Below, one piece after another: positions 19,179 to 29,842 of a stretch of DNA of 64,000 bases. The position numbers and the translations under genes are program-made. The stretch covers positions 3,844,001 to 3,908,000 of the forward strand of contig CP148074.1 in assembly GCA_037482215.1 (NCBI GenBank). Reading direction: 5' to 3'. The stretch's first letter is position 1. Each line of letters starts with the position of its first letter. The DNA comes from Pseudomonas mendocina. Lineage in GTDB: Bacteria > Pseudomonadota > Gammaproteobacteria > Pseudomonadales > Pseudomonadaceae. Under the pieces are notes generated by a model. The model made no database searches. It saw nothing but the letters and a program-made list of their open reading frames with translations, and was not told the origin of the DNA.

Positions 19179-19208
19179 GACAAGGGCTGCCATAAGGCGG
19201 CCCTTGTC
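19179..19208 (+). terminator. 13-bp hairpin after accC
   Basis: GACAAGGGCTGCC (19179-19191) pairs with GGCGGCCCTTGTC (19196-19208) around ATAA, with one G-T pair. It lies 28 bases after the accC stop and is followed by GTTTGG, a poor U-tract. It is the likely end of the aroQ-accBC transcript. Confidence 0.65.
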
Positions 19209-19350
19209 GTTTGGTGGCGCTCAATACTGGCAGGCCTTACGCCCATCAAGTAAGCTGCGCGACCTAATTACCAAAGCCTGCGACTGCCCCGTACAAACGG
19301 GACAGACTGCTTGCTTTACCCCGTTTCTACTGCGCCATGAGGTCTCTTTC

Positions 19351-20229
19351 ATGCCTTGGTTACAAGTCCGTCTCGCCATCACCCCGGATCAGGCGGAAAC
19401 CTATGAAGATGCACTGCTGGAAGTCGGCGCAGTATCAGTGACTTTTATGGATGCCGAAGATCAGCCTATTTTTGAACCTGAGCTGGGCACCACCCCGCTG
19501 TGGTCAAATACGCATCTGCTGGCCTTGTTCGAGGCTGATGCCGAGCCAGAAAATGTCTTCGCCCACCTGAAGTTGCTGACCGGCGCGGAACTCCCCGAGC
19601 ACCACGCTGAAGTTATTGCTGATCAGGACTGGGAGCGCAGCTGGATGGACGGCTTCCAGCCCATGCGCTTTGGTCAACGCCTGTGGATCGTACCCAGCTG
19701 GCATGAGGCACCAGAGCCCGACGCCGTGAACCTCCTGCTCGATCCAGGCTTGGCGTTTGGTACCGGCACCCACCCGACCACAGCACTGTGCTTGGAATGG
19801 CTGGATGGCCAGGCACTTGAGAACAACAGCGTTATCGACTTCGGCTGCGGCTCCGGCATTCTCGCCATCGCAGCGCTGCTGCTAGGCGCGCCCAAAGCAC
19901 TCGGTACCGACATCGACCCCCAGGCATTGGAGGCCTCCCGCGATAACGCCAACCGTAACAACATTGCCCCGGAGCGTTTCCCGGTTTATCTGCCGCAAGA
20001 CATGCCCAGTGAGCAGGCGGATGTGGTTGTGGCCAACATCCTCGCCGGCCCACTGGTCGCCCTGGCACCGCAGATTACAAGCTTGGTCAAGTCCGGCGGC
20101 CGATTGGCCTTGTCGGGCATTCTCAGCGAGCAAGCCCAGGAAGTACGCGCCGCCTACGCAGATGCCTTCGCGCTGGACCCCACCGCAGAAAAGGACGGCT
20201 GGGTGCGTATCAGTGGTGTCCGCCGCTGA
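19351..20229 (+). CDS. prmA: ribosomal protein L11 methyltransferase
   Basis: Trimethylates residues of ribosomal protein L11 with SAM. The 292 residues equal the Pseudomonas PrmA length. The N-terminal substrate-recognition domain (about 1-60, [16 protein letters not shown]) precedes a Rossmann methyltransferase domain. The latter has motif [18 protein letters not shown], the acidic GTDIDP and the NPP-like motif [10 protein letters not shown]. The ATG at 19351 was chosen over an upstream frame that would add 49 unrelated residues. Confidence 0.97.
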   Translation: MPWLQVRLAITPDQAETYEDALLEVGAVSVTFMDAEDQPIFEPELGTTPLWSNTHLLALFEADAEPENVFAHLKLLTGAELPEHHAEVIADQDWERSWMDGFQPMRFGQRLWIVPSWHEAPEPDAVNLLLDPGLAFGTGTHPTTALCLEWLDGQALENNSVIDFGCGSGILAIAALLLGAPKALGTDIDPQALEASRDNANRNNIAPERFPVYLPQDMPSEQADVVVANILAGPLVALAPQITSLVKSGGRLALSGILSEQAQEVRAAYADAFALDPTAEKDGWVRISGVRR

Positions 20230-20303
20230 CATCCTGCACCAGCGCGCTGCTCGCCAGCATTGACTTGAGATAGACTATCCGCCTTGTTTAACCGGACCTG
20301 CGC

Positions 20304-21596
20304 ATGACCCAGAGCTTCGTCACCCAGTGCCCCCATTGCCGCACCAGCTTTCGCGTAAGCAGCGCGCAACTGAATGCCGCCCATGGAGCCGTGCGCTGCG
20401 GTGCTTGCCTGCATGTGTTCAACGCTGCCCAGCAATTGCGTGAACAGGGCTTAATCCCGCCGCAAGCCGCTCCCATTCCAACCAAGGCAGTGCCGCCGGC
20501 TCAATCCAATCCAATTGCCAGCCCCCCTGTGCAAGTTCAATCCCCGGCGCCCCTAGCAAAGCAGGAAGAGACTCCAGCCCCCACACAACCTGCCCGCGCC
20601 GACAAAGACGACACCCTGTGGATCCATGATGACCTGGATTTGGGTGACCTGGATCTGGACGAAGAACTGGCAAAGCTCCAAGCCGAGGAACAGGATCTGT
20701 CAAAAGAGTTCCTGGCGCTGGACAGGCCAACGATTGCAGCCAAGCGTAAAGAAGAAACGCCCTCTGACGAGCGCTGGGCAGAAGAACTGCTTAAGAAAGA
20801 AGAGGCTAACGCCGCCCGATCAACCCCCATCGCGCCTCCTGAGCAGATCGAGCCGGCACTAACGATCGGAACTGAAACACTAGAGAAACACGAGCCATCC
20901 ATCGGCAAACTGGATGAACTAGATCCAGGGCCCAACGAGCTTGAACTCCCCCCATTGGATGGAAAAGGCGAAACCCCAGCACTCAGCCTGCAAAGTGAGC
21001 CCGAGCTGCCTCCCACTGCTGCAAAACGTCAGCGCACACCTCGCTTAACAGAAGAACGCCTGATTGAGCTGGACGATGAGCCCTTGCAACTCAATTGGCA
21101 AAAGCCGAAAAAGCCTTGGGGTCGCTGGTTTGGCTGGGGCCTGCTGAACCTGTTCGCAGCCCTCGGACTTGCGGTTCAGTACGTGGCTTACAATTTTGAA
21201 GAACTATCGCGCCAGGACCAATACCGTCCTTGGTTTGAACAGTTCTGCCCGACTATCGGCTGCACCCTGCCCTCAAAAGTCGATATCGACCAGATCAAAA
21301 GCAGCAATCTAGTGGTGCGCAGCCACCCAGAGTTCAGTGGCGCCCTGGTTGTAGACGCCATTATTTACAACCGTGCCTCCTTCTCCCAGCCATTCCCCTT
21401 GCTGGAAATGCGCTTCGCGGACGTGAACGGCAAGCTCCTGGCCAGCCGACGCTTCAAGCCCAGCGAGTATCTGGCAGGTGAACTGGCCGGAAATTCCGAA
21501 ATGCCTCCGCAAACGCCGATCCATATCTCGCTGGATATTCTGGATCCCGGCGCCCGGGCTGTGAACTACAGTTTGAGCTTCCACTCGCCGGAATAA
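20304..21596 (+). CDS. zinc-ribbon and DUF3426 membrane protein
   Basis: Function unknown. The 430 residues begin with an MJ0042-type zinc ribbon (CPHC...CGAC, about 9-35). A long acidic, low-complexity region rich in Glu, Pro and Leu follows (about 60-260), then one membrane segment (about 274-292) and a C-terminal DUF3426 domain (about 300-430, periplasmic by topology). The same gene type sits between prmA and dusB in other pseudomonads. The zinc-ribbon-plus-single-helix layout suggests a cytoplasm-to-periplasm protein-interaction role, which is inference only. Confidence 0.9.
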   Translation: MTQSFVTQCPHCRTSFRVSSAQLNAAHGAVRCGACLHVFNAAQQLREQGLIPPQAAPIPTKAVPPAQSNPIASPPVQVQSPAPLAKQEETPAPTQPARADKDDTLWIHDDLDLGDLDLDEELAKLQAEEQDLSKEFLALDRPTIAAKRKEETPSDERWAEELLKKEEANAARSTPIAPPEQIEPALTIGTETLEKHEPSIGKLDELDPGPNELELPPLDGKGETPALSLQSEPELPPTAAKRQRTPRLTEERLIELDDEPLQLNWQKPKKPWGRWFGWGLLNLFAALGLAVQYVAYNFEELSRQDQYRPWFEQFCPTIGCTLPSKVDIDQIKSSNLVVRSHPEFSGALVVDAIIYNRASFSQPFPLLEMRFADVNGKLLASRRFKPSEYLAGELAGNSEMPPQTPIHISLDILDPGARAVNYSLSFHSPE

Positions 21597-21770
21597 GCCA
21601 GCATCAGTCAGAGCGCGTATTTGTCGCATAGCCTACCTGGCCGCTAAAAGGCAACTGTACATAAAATGTCCAAAACAGCCTTTCTCCGGTCATCCAGAGC
21701 GAGTATCATGCCCACCCTTTTTCGCACTCTCCTATTTGTTCAACAGCGAGCCTCTTGAACAGGGAAGCCT

Positions 21771-22772
21771 ATGCCGGCGCTAACCATTGGCCCATATACA
21801 CTGCCGAACTCGCTGATCCTCGCCCCTATGGCGGGTGTCACAGACCAGCCGTTCCGACAGCTGTGCAAGCGCATGGGCGCAGGTTTAGTTGTGTCCGAAA
21901 TGGTCACCAGTGACGTTCGCCTGTGGAATACCCGCAAATCCAGCCTGCGCATGGTTCACAAAGGTGACCCTGAGCCGCGTTCGGTACAAATTGCTGGCTC
22001 AGATCCGCACATGCTGGCAGAGGCCGCCCGCCGTAATGTTGAGTTGGGCGCACAGATCATTGATATCAATATGGGCTGCCCAGCCAAGAAAGTCTGTAAC
22101 AAGGCCGCCGGTTCTGCCCTAATGAAGGACGAACCGCTGGTACGCGATATACTTCACGCAGTCGTCAATGCGGTGAGTGTTCCGGTAACACTGAAGATAC
22201 GCACTGGCTGGGATCGCCAGAACAAAAACGGCATTAATGTGGCCAAGCTTGCTGAAGATGCAGGCATCGTGGCATTGGCTGTGCATGGCAGAACCCGGGC
22301 CGACTTGTATACCGGCGAAGCCGAATACGAAACGATTGCCGCCATCAAGCAGGCCGTTTCTATACCGGTTCTGGCCAACGGTGATATTGATTCACCGGCC
22401 AAGGCAAAGCATGTGTTGGATGTAACCGGCGCCGATGGGCTGTTAATTGGTCGGGCCGCCCAGGGAAGACCCTGGATTTTCCGGGAAATTGAGCATTACT
22501 TGCGTACGGGGAATATGCTTCCTGCTCCCAAACTTCAGGAAGTGGAACGAATTCTGCTGGAACATTTGGCAGCGTTACATGCCTTTTACGGTGATGTAAT
22601 GGGCGTACGAATCGCCCGCAAACATGTCAGCTGGTATTTAGCAACCTTGCCGGGCGCCAAGGACTTCCGCGCCCAATTCAATCGTCTGGACAGTACGGAT
22701 GCACAGTGCGCCAACGTTCGAGAGTTTTTCAGCGAACGTCATAAAAACGGAGAAGAAGGGGTAGCCGCATGA
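21771..22772 (+). CDS. dusB: tRNA-dihydrouridine synthase B
   Basis: FMN enzyme reducing a uridine of the tRNA D-loop to dihydrouridine. The 333 residues form a TIM barrel, starting with [17 protein letters not shown] and containing the catalytic cysteine in [19 protein letters not shown], the [10 protein letters not shown] loop and the C-terminal helical domain with [11 protein letters not shown]. It overlaps fis by 4 bases (ATGA), the classical dusB-fis operon in which this gene is the fis leader gene. Confidence 0.97.
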   Translation: MPALTIGPYTLPNSLILAPMAGVTDQPFRQLCKRMGAGLVVSEMVTSDVRLWNTRKSSLRMVHKGDPEPRSVQIAGSDPHMLAEAARRNVELGAQIIDINMGCPAKKVCNKAAGSALMKDEPLVRDILHAVVNAVSVPVTLKIRTGWDRQNKNGINVAKLAEDAGIVALAVHGRTRADLYTGEAEYETIAAIKQAVSIPVLANGDIDSPAKAKHVLDVTGADGLLIGRAAQGRPWIFREIEHYLRTGNMLPAPKLQEVERILLEHLAALHAFYGDVMGVRIARKHVSWYLATLPGAKDFRAQFNRLDSTDAQCANVREFFSERHKNGEEGVAA

Positions 22773-23089
22773 CGGTGTTGACTGAGACTTTAGGAAGTGG
22801 AATGGCTCCCGTGAGTGACAACAGCAGCTTGAAGCAGCATCTCAATACGCCAAGCGCGGAAGGTCAGACCTTGCGCGGAAGTGTTGAGAAGGCGCTGCAC
22901 AATTATTTTGCCCATCTTGAGGGCGCAGACGTTTGTGACGTCTACAACTTGGTGCTGACCGAAGTTGAAGCACCGCTGCTGGAAACCGTGATGAATTACG
23001 TCAAGGGTAACCAGACAAAGGCCAGCGAACTGCTGGGCTTGAATCGCGGAACCCTGCGTAAAAAGCTTAAACAGTACGACCTGCTCTAA
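22769..23089 (+). CDS. fis: DNA-binding protein Fis
   Basis: Nucleoid protein that bends DNA and controls rRNA, tRNA and growth-phase genes. The 106 residues keep the E. coli-like core with a C-terminal helix-turn-helix [20 protein letters not shown]. The N-terminal 25 residues are the Pseudomonas-type extension. It is translationally coupled to dusB and followed 12 bases later by an intrinsic terminator. Confidence 0.97.
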   Translation: MTVLTETLGSGMAPVSDNSSLKQHLNTPSAEGQTLRGSVEKALHNYFAHLEGADVCDVYNLVLTEVEAPLLETVMNYVKGNQTKASELLGLNRGTLRKKLKQYDLL

Positions 23090-23101
23090 CCCGAACTCCC
23101 G

Positions 23102-23133
23102 AAAAGGGCGGCCCATCCGAGCCGCCCTTTTTT
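23102..23133 (+). terminator. intrinsic terminator of dusB-fis
   Basis: AAAAGGGCGGC (23102-23112) pairs with GCCGCCCTTTT (23121-23131) around an 8-base loop and ends in six T. Confidence 0.92.
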
Positions 23134-23163
23134 GCTGATATCACCGTTCTGATGGATTCTGAA

Positions 23164-24771
23164 ATGACCGACCAGACCACCCGCCTCTCCGTTCGCCGCG
23201 CCTTGATCAGTGTTTCCGACAAGACCGGCATCCTCGAGTTCGCCCGCGAACTGAGCGCCCTTGGCGTGGAAATCCTCTCGACCGGCGGCACCTACAAGCT
23301 GCTCAAAGACAATGGTGTTGCGGCTGTTGAAGTCGCGGACTACACCGGTTTCCCGGAAATGATGGACGGTCGCGTCAAGACCCTGCACCCGAAAATTCAC
23401 GGCGGCATCCTGGGCCGTCGCGCCCTCGATGGCGACGTGATGGAACAGCACGGCATCAAGCCAATCGATCTGGTTGCGGTAAACCTGTACCCGTTCGCGG
23501 CCACTGTGGCCAAACCGGGTTGTGATCTGGCGGACGCCATCGAGAACATCGATATCGGCGGCCCGACCATGGTCCGTTCCGCAGCCAAGAACCACAAAGA
23601 CGTTGCTATCGTCGTCAATGCGGGCGACTACAGCGCCATTATTGAATCCCTGAAAGCTGGCGGCTTGACCTACGCTCAGCGCTTCGACCTGGCCCTGAAG
23701 GCCTTTGAGCACACCGCTGCTTACGACGGCATGATCGCCAACTACCTGGGCACCATCGACCAGAGCCGCGACACCCTGTCCACTGAAGACCGTGGCTTGT
23801 TCCCACGCACCTTCAACAGCCAGTTCATCAAGGCGCAGGAAATGCGCTACGGCGAAAACCCGCATCAGAGTGCAGCGTTCTACGTTGAGGCGGACAAAGG
23901 CGAAGCCAGCGTTGCCACTGCTGTCCAGCTGCAAGGCAAGGAACTGTCGTTTAACAACGTCGCCGACACTGACGCGGCCCTGGAATGCGTGAAGAGCTTC
24001 GTCAAACCGGCTTGCGTAATCGTCAAGCACGCCAACCCATGCGGTGTTGCAGTAGCGCTGGACAGCGAAGGCGGCATCCGTCAGGCCTACGAACTGGCCT
24101 ACGCAACAGATACCGAGTCGGCCTTCGGTGGCATCATTGCCTTCAACCGCGAGCTGGACGGCGAAACGGCCAAAGCCATCGTTGACCGTCAATTCGTTGA
24201 AGTGATCATCGCGCCGAAAATCAGCGCAGCGGCCCGCGAAGTCGTCGCAGCCAAAGCCAATGTGCGTCTGCTTGAGTGCGGCGAATGGCCTGCCGAGCGT
24301 AGCGCTGGCTGGGACTTCAAGCGCGTCAACGGCGGCCTGCTGGTACAGAGCAGCGATATCGGCATGATCACTGCTGACGATCTGAAAATCGTTACCAAGC
24401 GTGCGCCGACCGAACAGGAAATCCACGACCTGATCTTCGCCTGGAAAGTGGCCAAGTTCGTGAAGTCCAACGCCATCGTTTACGCCAAAGGCCGTCAGAC
24501 CATCGGTGTTGGCGCCGGCCAGATGAGCCGTGTGAACTCCGCGCGCATCGCTGCGATCAAGGCTGAACATGCGGGCCTGCAAGTTGCCGGTGCAGTAATG
24601 GCCTCTGATGCCTTCTTCCCGTTCCGTGATGGCATCGACAACGCAGCCAAAGCCGGTATCACTGCTGTGATCCAGCCAGGCGGCTCGATGCGCGACAACG
24701 AGGTGATCGCAGCGGCTGATGAGGCGAACATCGCAATGGTATTCACCGGCATGCGTCACTTCCGTCATTGA
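23164..24771 (+). CDS. purH: bifunctional AICAR formyltransferase / IMP cyclohydrolase
   Basis: Last two steps of IMP synthesis: formylation of AICAR with 10-formyl-THF, then ring closure. The 535 residues match the Pseudomonas length. The N-terminal IMP cyclohydrolase domain (MGS-like, about 1-195) has the ISVSDKTGI start. The AICAR transformylase domain has the Lys-His pair in KHANPCGVA and the loop [20 protein letters not shown]. The ATG at 23164 is preferred to one four codons upstream because it matches the family N-terminus. Strong codon bias leaves a 603-codon spurious frame on the opposite strand. Confidence 0.97.
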   Translation: MTDQTTRLSVRRALISVSDKTGILEFARELSALGVEILSTGGTYKLLKDNGVAAVEVADYTGFPEMMDGRVKTLHPKIHGGILGRRALDGDVMEQHGIKPIDLVAVNLYPFAATVAKPGCDLADAIENIDIGGPTMVRSAAKNHKDVAIVVNAGDYSAIIESLKAGGLTYAQRFDLALKAFEHTAAYDGMIANYLGTIDQSRDTLSTEDRGLFPRTFNSQFIKAQEMRYGENPHQSAAFYVEADKGEASVATAVQLQGKELSFNNVADTDAALECVKSFVKPACVIVKHANPCGVAVALDSEGGIRQAYELAYATDTESAFGGIIAFNRELDGETAKAIVDRQFVEVIIAPKISAAAREVVAAKANVRLLECGEWPAERSAGWDFKRVNGGLLVQSSDIGMITADDLKIVTKRAPTEQEIHDLIFAWKVAKFVKSNAIVYAKGRQTIGVGAGQMSRVNSARIAAIKAEHAGLQVAGAVMASDAFFPFRDGIDNAAKAGITAVIQPGGSMRDNEVIAAADEANIAMVFTGMRHFRH

Positions 24772-24778
24772 TGAACGC

Positions 24779-24858
24779 GGTGGATGGCCTCGGCCATCCA
24801 CCCTACATCTATCCAGAAATATGATTTTTGTAGGGTGGATAAGGCTCTCTTGTCCACC
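24779..24858. repeat. REP-like inverted-repeat element between purH and purD
   Basis: GGTGGATGGCC (24779-24789) pairs with GGCCATCCACC (24792-24802) around 2 bases. The right arm extends into CCCTACA, so ATCCACCCTACA (24796-24807) can instead pair with TGTAGGGTGGAT (24829-24840). That last arm can pair again with TCCACC (24853-24858). Sequences of this GTAGGGTGGAT type occur repeatedly in Pseudomonas intergenic DNA. There is no T-run, so it is not a plain terminator. Confidence 0.6.
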
Positions 24859-24896
24859 AATCGGGCCACACGCCCGCCTCCACGAAGGAGCACGCA

Positions 24897-26186
24897 ATGA
24901 ATGTATTGATTATCGGCAGCGGCGGCCGTGAGCACGCCCTGGCTTGGAAAGTCGCTCAAGACAAGCGCGTTGAAAAAGTATTCGTCGCCCCAGGCAATGC
25001 TGGTACTGCCACTGAAGCCAAATGCGAAAACGTCGCCATCAACGTGCTGGCTCTTGAGCAACTGGCTGACTTTGCCGAGAAGAACGTACAACTGACTATC
25101 GTTGGCCCAGAAGCTCCGCTGGTTGCCGGTGTAGTTGACCTGTTCCGCTCGCGCAACCTGCCAGTATTCGGCCCAACCAAAGGCGCTGCTCAGCTGGAAG
25201 GTTCCAAGGCCTTCACCAAGGACTTCTTAGCGCGTCACAAGATCCCGACTGCCGACTACCAGAACTTCACTGAAGTTGAACCTGCGCTGGCTTACCTGCG
25301 TGAGAAAGGCGCCCCCATCGTAATCAAAGCGGACGGCCTGGCTGCCGGTAAAGGCGTGATCGTCGCCATGACCCTGCAGGAAGCTGAAGATGCCGTACGC
25401 GATATGCTCGCTGGCAATGCCTTCGGCGAAGCCGGTTCCCGCGTGGTTATCGAAGAGTTCCTTGACGGTGAAGAAGCCAGCTTTATCGTCATGGTTGATG
25501 GTGAAAACGTCCTGCCGATGGCCACCAGCCAGGACCACAAGCGTGTAGGCGATGGCGATACCGGCCCGAACACTGGCGGCATGGGCGCTTACTCTCCGGC
25601 TCCGGTAGTGACAGCCGACGTGCACAAGCGCGTCATGGAAGAGGTCATCTACCCGACCGTTCGCGGCATGGCCAGCGAAGGCAACGTCTACACTGGCTTC
25701 CTCTATGCCGGCTTGATGATCGACAAGAGCGGTGCCCCTAAGGTTATCGAATTTAACTGCCGCTTCGGTGACCCTGAAACCCAGCCGATCATGGTGCGCC
25801 TCGAGTCCTCGCTGGTTCTGCTGGTAGAGGCCGCTCTGGCCAAGGCACTGGACAAGGTCGAAGCAACCTGGGACTCACGCCCCACTGTTGGTGTGGTAAT
25901 CGCCGCTGGCGGCTACCCAGGCGACATCACAAAAGGTGATGTGATTGAAGGGCTTTCCGACGCCGCGCAACTGGATGGCAAAGTGTTCCACGCAGGCACT
26001 GCACTCAAAGATGGCAATGTGGTCACCGCTGGCGGCCGCGTCCTTTGCGCCACTGCAATTGGCCGCACTGTTTCCGAGGCCCAACAGCAGGCGTATCGTC
26101 TGGCTGAAAAGATCCGCTGGAACGGTAGTTTCTACCGTAAGGACATTGCGTACAGAGCCATTGCCCGCGAAAACGAGGGCAAGTAA
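24897..26186 (+). CDS. purD: phosphoribosylamine-glycine ligase
   Basis: Second step of purine synthesis, joining glycine to phosphoribosylamine with ATP (GAR synthetase). The 429 residues show the N-terminal IIGSGGREHALAWK, the ATP-grasp segment IKADGLAAGKGVIVA and the signature RFGDPETQPIMVRLES. AAGGAG lies 7 bases before the ATG. It follows purH after a REP-like element and is closed by a terminator before retS. Confidence 0.97.
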   Translation: MNVLIIGSGGREHALAWKVAQDKRVEKVFVAPGNAGTATEAKCENVAINVLALEQLADFAEKNVQLTIVGPEAPLVAGVVDLFRSRNLPVFGPTKGAAQLEGSKAFTKDFLARHKIPTADYQNFTEVEPALAYLREKGAPIVIKADGLAAGKGVIVAMTLQEAEDAVRDMLAGNAFGEAGSRVVIEEFLDGEEASFIVMVDGENVLPMATSQDHKRVGDGDTGPNTGGMGAYSPAPVVTADVHKRVMEEVIYPTVRGMASEGNVYTGFLYAGLMIDKSGAPKVIEFNCRFGDPETQPIMVRLESSLVLLVEAALAKALDKVEATWDSRPTVGVVIAAGGYPGDITKGDVIEGLSDAAQLDGKVFHAGTALKDGNVVTAGGRVLCATAIGRTVSEAQQQAYRLAEKIRWNGSFYRKDIAYRAIARENEGK

Positions 26187-26210
26187 CTGTAAGCAATATG
26201 TAAATAAATG

Positions 26211-26238
26211 AAAAAGGTGGCCTCAAAGCCACCTTTTT
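26211..26238 (+). terminator. intrinsic terminator of purD
   Basis: AAAAAGGTGGC (26211-26221) pairs with GCCACCTTTTT (26228-26238) around a 6-base loop, ending in five T. Confidence 0.9.
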
Positions 26239-26300
26239 CGTATTTCCCTCTGAAATTGCATGGCTATAATCCCTGCACCTATTCACGAAGGGATCTCTCT

Positions 26301-29078
26301 GTGCACCGGCTGAGGAACGCCATTCTCCTCCTGCTCAGTATTCTGCTGTTTGCGCTCTCTCAAGGGCCTGCACTGGCAGAGTCAAACACATGGTCAATCC
26401 TTAAAGACCCTGAGGGCAGCCTTCAACTCAACGATATCCGCACTCCGCAGATTCGTGGGCAGTTCTCACCCATTGATCTGAATACGCTCTATACACCCGG
26501 ACGTAACACCGCGATCTGGCTGCACTATCAATTACCTCCTGCTAAGGATGCCCAAATCCTACGCATCTTCGCGCCCTATCTTGGCTATCTCGATATGTAC
26601 GTCCTGCGGGACGATGAGTTGATTGACCAGGTCCATACGGGCACCAGCATGCCTTTTTCCAGCAGACCTCTGCCTAGCCGAGACTTCTTACTCCCTCTGC
26701 CCGTCATAAAGGAACCACTGGATGTGTTCCTTCGACTGACCTCAGAGCACGCTTTACGACCCAGCATCACTCTGCAGAGTGCTCAAGAAATGGCGGCAAA
26801 CGACGAACGCACCATGCTCTTTGGGGCACTGATGGGCGCGCTGATTGTTTTGTTGTCCTACAACATCTCTCGTTTTATCTATACCCGCAGCTACAGCGGG
26901 CTGTGGCTGGCAGCCAGCATCGGCTTTTTGCTAATAGCAGCCAGCTGCATTTTGGGTATCAGCGCACCGTGGTTAAAAGACTGGCTGATCTACCAACAGC
27001 AGATCGTTAACCTTTCCATTTTGTTGTGCATGCTCTGCACACTGTTGTTTACCATCGCGTTCTTTCGCAAAAGCCCAACGTATACGATCCTGAGCTATCT
27101 TCTAGGGATTGAAGCTGCACTGACTGCCGTATTCTGCGTAGTCCTGCTGTTTGTCCACGACCTGAACTTCAACCAATTTGTTTACCTGCTCAATACCGTA
27201 TCAGGCTTAAGCATCTTGGCTCTGTCAGTGAAACAGTGGCAAAGCGGTTATGAACCGGCACGTATTTTCACCTTCGCAGTGCTGATCTACTGCCTTAGTT
27301 TTATCGCCTCTATCCCAGTTTTTTTTGGCTATTGGGAAGTTAAGACTGAATACGTTTCTTATGCCCTAGTCGGCTGCATGGTGGTGTCTAACTTTATTCT
27401 TGGCATGGCTCTAACTGAGCGCCAACGCCTACTTGATCTGCAGCGCCTTAGCGCGAGCAGTGCATTGGCTGCTAGCTCGGGTGAACTTAAGGCCAAAGCC
27501 GAGTTTCTGGCGAAAATCAGCCATGAAATCCGCACCCCAATGAATGGCGTGCTGGGTATGACTGAGTTGTTACTGGGGACGCCACTATCGGCAAAGCAAC
27601 GAGATTACGTGCAAACCATTCACAGCTCCGGCAATGAACTGCTGACGCTGATCAACGAGATTCTCGACATCACTAAGCTGGAATCCGGGCAGATTGAACT
27701 GGATGACGTGCAATTCGATCTCAATGCCCTGATCGAAGACTGCCTCGACATTTTCCGGGCCAAGGCTGAGCAACAAAAAATCGAGCTCATAGGTTTCGTC
27801 CAGCCTCAGGTGCCGCGCGTCATCAGTGGTGACCCCACACGCCTGCGACAGACCATCCTGAGTCTTCTGGACAACGCCTTCAAACAGACTGAAGAAGGCG
27901 AAGTACTGCTAGTGGTTGCGCTGGACAGCAGTGTTACACCACCGCGTTTGCGCATTGCCGTTCAAGACAACGGTGACCCGCTGAACATGAAAGAGCGCGA
28001 CGCATTGCTCAACACCGAACTGCACAGCAAAGACTTTCTCTCAGCCACCAAACTGGGAGGCCGCCTGGGGCTGATTATCGCCCGCCAGCTGGTCACCCTG
28101 ATGGGGGGTGACTATGGCATCCAGACCGGCCGCAGCAAGGGATCAACCTTGTGGTTCACCCTGCCGCTGGACAGCATGCGCCTTGAACAACCGAACAATA
28201 ATCTGGACGCATCGTTACAAGGCGCCCGCCTGCTTGTGGTCGATGACAATGAGACCTGCCGCAAGGTGCTGGTGCAACAATGTAGCGCCTGGGGGATGAA
28301 TGTAAGCGCCGTACCCTCTGGCAAAGAGGCATTGGCCCTGCTGCGCACCAAAGCCCACCTGCAAGAGTACTTCGACGCTGTTCTACTCGATCAGGACATG
28401 CCGGGTATGACCGGTATGCAACTGGCCTCACGGATTAAAGAAGACGCCAACCTCAACCATGACATTCTGATCATCATGCTTACCGGCATCAGCAACTCGC
28501 CGAGTAAGATCATCGCCCGCAATGCCGGAATCAAGCGCATCCTCGCTAAGCCGGTGGCCGGTTATAGCCTGCGCACGACGCTAGCAGATGAACTGTCTCA
28601 GCGCGGCAAAGCCAACTCTTCCATGTTCGTCCCACCACCAGTGGTGGCACCGTTGAATGTACCGAGCGACTTCCGCATCCTGGTCGCCGAAGACAACACC
28701 ATCTCAACCAAAGTGATTCGCGGCATGCTGGCCAAACTTAACCTGCAACCAGACACTGCCAGCAATGGTCAGGAAGCCCTCAATGCCATGAAGGCACGTC
28801 AATATGACCTGGTGCTGATGGATTGTGAGATGCCGATTATGGACGGGTTCTCAGCCACTGAACTGCTGCGCAGTTGGGAGGCAGCCGAGCAGCGCCCACG
28901 CACGCCAGTCGTTGCACTGACAGCCCACATTCTCAGTGAACACAAAGAACGGGCTCGTCAGGTCGGTATGGACGGTCACATGTCCAAGCCACTTGAAATG
29001 TCTCAACTGCGTGAGCTGATTGAACACTGGGTTATCGAGCGGGAAGCCCGCCAATCCCGTGACGTGCATCCCACATAA
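26301..29078 (+). CDS. retS: hybrid sensor histidine kinase RetS
   Basis: Inner-membrane hybrid sensor that in Pseudomonas opposes the GacS kinase and so switches between acute and biofilm lifestyles. The 925 residues (GTG start at 26301 after AAGGGA) have a signal peptide, a periplasmic 7TMR-DISMED2 domain (about 30-165) and seven membrane segments (about 170-370). The kinase core has the phospho-acceptor His408 in KISHEIRTPMNG, and its ATP-binding domain has an altered N-box and G1/G2 boxes. Two receiver domains follow (LLVVDDNE...LLDQDMPG and ILVAEDN...LMDCEMP). The weak kinase motifs agree with RetS acting mainly by binding GacS. The position after purD matches PA4856. The GTG was preferred because an upstream ATG would read through the purD terminator. 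Confidence 0.95.
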   Translation: MHRLRNAILLLLSILLFALSQGPALAESNTWSILKDPEGSLQLNDIRTPQIRGQFSPIDLNTLYTPGRNTAIWLHYQLPPAKDAQILRIFAPYLGYLDMYVLRDDELIDQVHTGTSMPFSSRPLPSRDFLLPLPVIKEPLDVFLRLTSEHALRPSITLQSAQEMAANDERTMLFGALMGALIVLLSYNISRFIYTRSYSGLWLAASIGFLLIAASCILGISAPWLKDWLIYQQQIVNLSILLCMLCTLLFTIAFFRKSPTYTILSYLLGIEAALTAVFCVVLLFVHDLNFNQFVYLLNTVSGLSILALSVKQWQSGYEPARIFTFAVLIYCLSFIASIPVFFGYWEVKTEYVSYALVGCMVVSNFILGMALTERQRLLDLQRLSASSALAASSGELKAKAEFLAKISHEIRTPMNGVLGMTELLLGTPLSAKQRDYVQTIHSSGNELLTLINEILDITKLESGQIELDDVQFDLNALIEDCLDIFRAKAEQQKIELIGFVQPQVPRVISGDPTRLRQTILSLLDNAFKQTEEGEVLLVVALDSSVTPPRLRIAVQDNGDPLNMKERDALLNTELHSKDFLSATKLGGRLGLIIARQLVTLMGGDYGIQTGRSKGSTLWFTLPLDSMRLEQPNNNLDASLQGARLLVVDDNETCRKVLVQQCSAWGMNVSAVPSGKEALALLRTKAHLQEYFDAVLLDQDMPGMTGMQLASRIKEDANLNHDILIIMLTGISNSPSKIIARNAGIKRILAKPVAGYSLRTTLADELSQRGKANSSMFVPPPVVAPLNVPSDFRILVAEDNTISTKVIRGMLAKLNLQPDTASNGQEALNAMKARQYDLVLMDCEMPIMDGFSATELLRSWEAAEQRPRTPVVALTAHILSEHKERARQVGMDGHMSKPLEMSQLRELIEHWVIEREARQSRDVHPT

Positions 29079-29222
29079 AACTGTGCATAAGGACATTAAG
29101 CCCTAAGTGCCCGTGACACGAATTATCCTGTTGCGGTGGTGGCTCAGATGTAGGCATTTGTCATCACTTAACGCCCAGTCTGCGACTACCTTTATACCTG
29201 CCCCTACATACGAGCCCCTGCT

Positions 29223-29825
29223 ATGGCCTCTACGCTGTTCAGTATTTATTTAAGCCTTCTGGTGCTCTACAGCCCATTCTTTGTCCTGTCTTGCTTTATT
29301 ACCCTAAGCCGTGGGCATACGCCCAAAGAGCGCAAACGCATGGCCTGGAAGGTCGCATTGGGCGTGTTGGTATCCAGCGTTCTCCTCTACCTGTTCGGCA
29401 AATACATTTTCACCCTGTTCGGGATCACCATTGATGCCTTCCGCATTGGTGCAGGCAGTGTGCTATTTATCTCCGCACTGGGGATGGCCCAGGGGAAATC
29501 AGCGGTGCAAGCGGACAACGTGCAGCAGGATGTCACCATCGTGCCGCTAACCATTCCCCTGACCGTTGGCCCCGGCACCATTGGTGCACTGCTGCTGATG
29601 GGGGCCAGCCACCCGGAATGGGATGACAAGCTGATCGCCGTGTTGGGCATTGCCCTGGCGAGCCTGACAGTCGGAATAATCCTGTACCTGTCCAACCTGT
29701 TCGAACGCCTGCTGGGTGAGCAGGGCCTGCAAATTGTCAGCCGCCTGATGGGGCTATTTGTGTGCGCCCTAGCCGCTCAGATTATTTTCACTGGTGTACG
29801 CAACTATATGGGTGTTGGCACCTGA
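29223..29825 (+). CDS. MarC-family integral membrane protein
   Basis: Six-helix inner-membrane protein of the MarC/UPF0056 family; despite the name, a role in multiple antibiotic resistance has not held up and the substrate is unknown. The 200 residues contain the family's conserved RIGAGSVLFISALGMAQG and PLTIPLTVGPGTIGALL segments. A possible promoter TTAACG-N17-TTTATA lies about 30 bases before the ATG but is weak. It stands alone between retS and the urease regulatory region. Confidence 0.9.
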   Translation: MASTLFSIYLSLLVLYSPFFVLSCFITLSRGHTPKERKRMAWKVALGVLVSSVLLYLFGKYIFTLFGITIDAFRIGAGSVLFISALGMAQGKSAVQADNVQQDVTIVPLTIPLTVGPGTIGALLLMGASHPEWDDKLIAVLGIALASLTVGIILYLSNLFERLLGEQGLQIVSRLMGLFVCALAAQIIFTGVRNYMGVGT

Positions 29826-29842
29826 CAGGCGCCAACCACTCC

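Noticed and set aside
23086..24897. A 603-codon open frame on the strand opposite purH
   Set aside because: It is the shadow of a highly expressed gene with strong codon bias. It has no ribosome-binding site and its translation does not resemble any protein.
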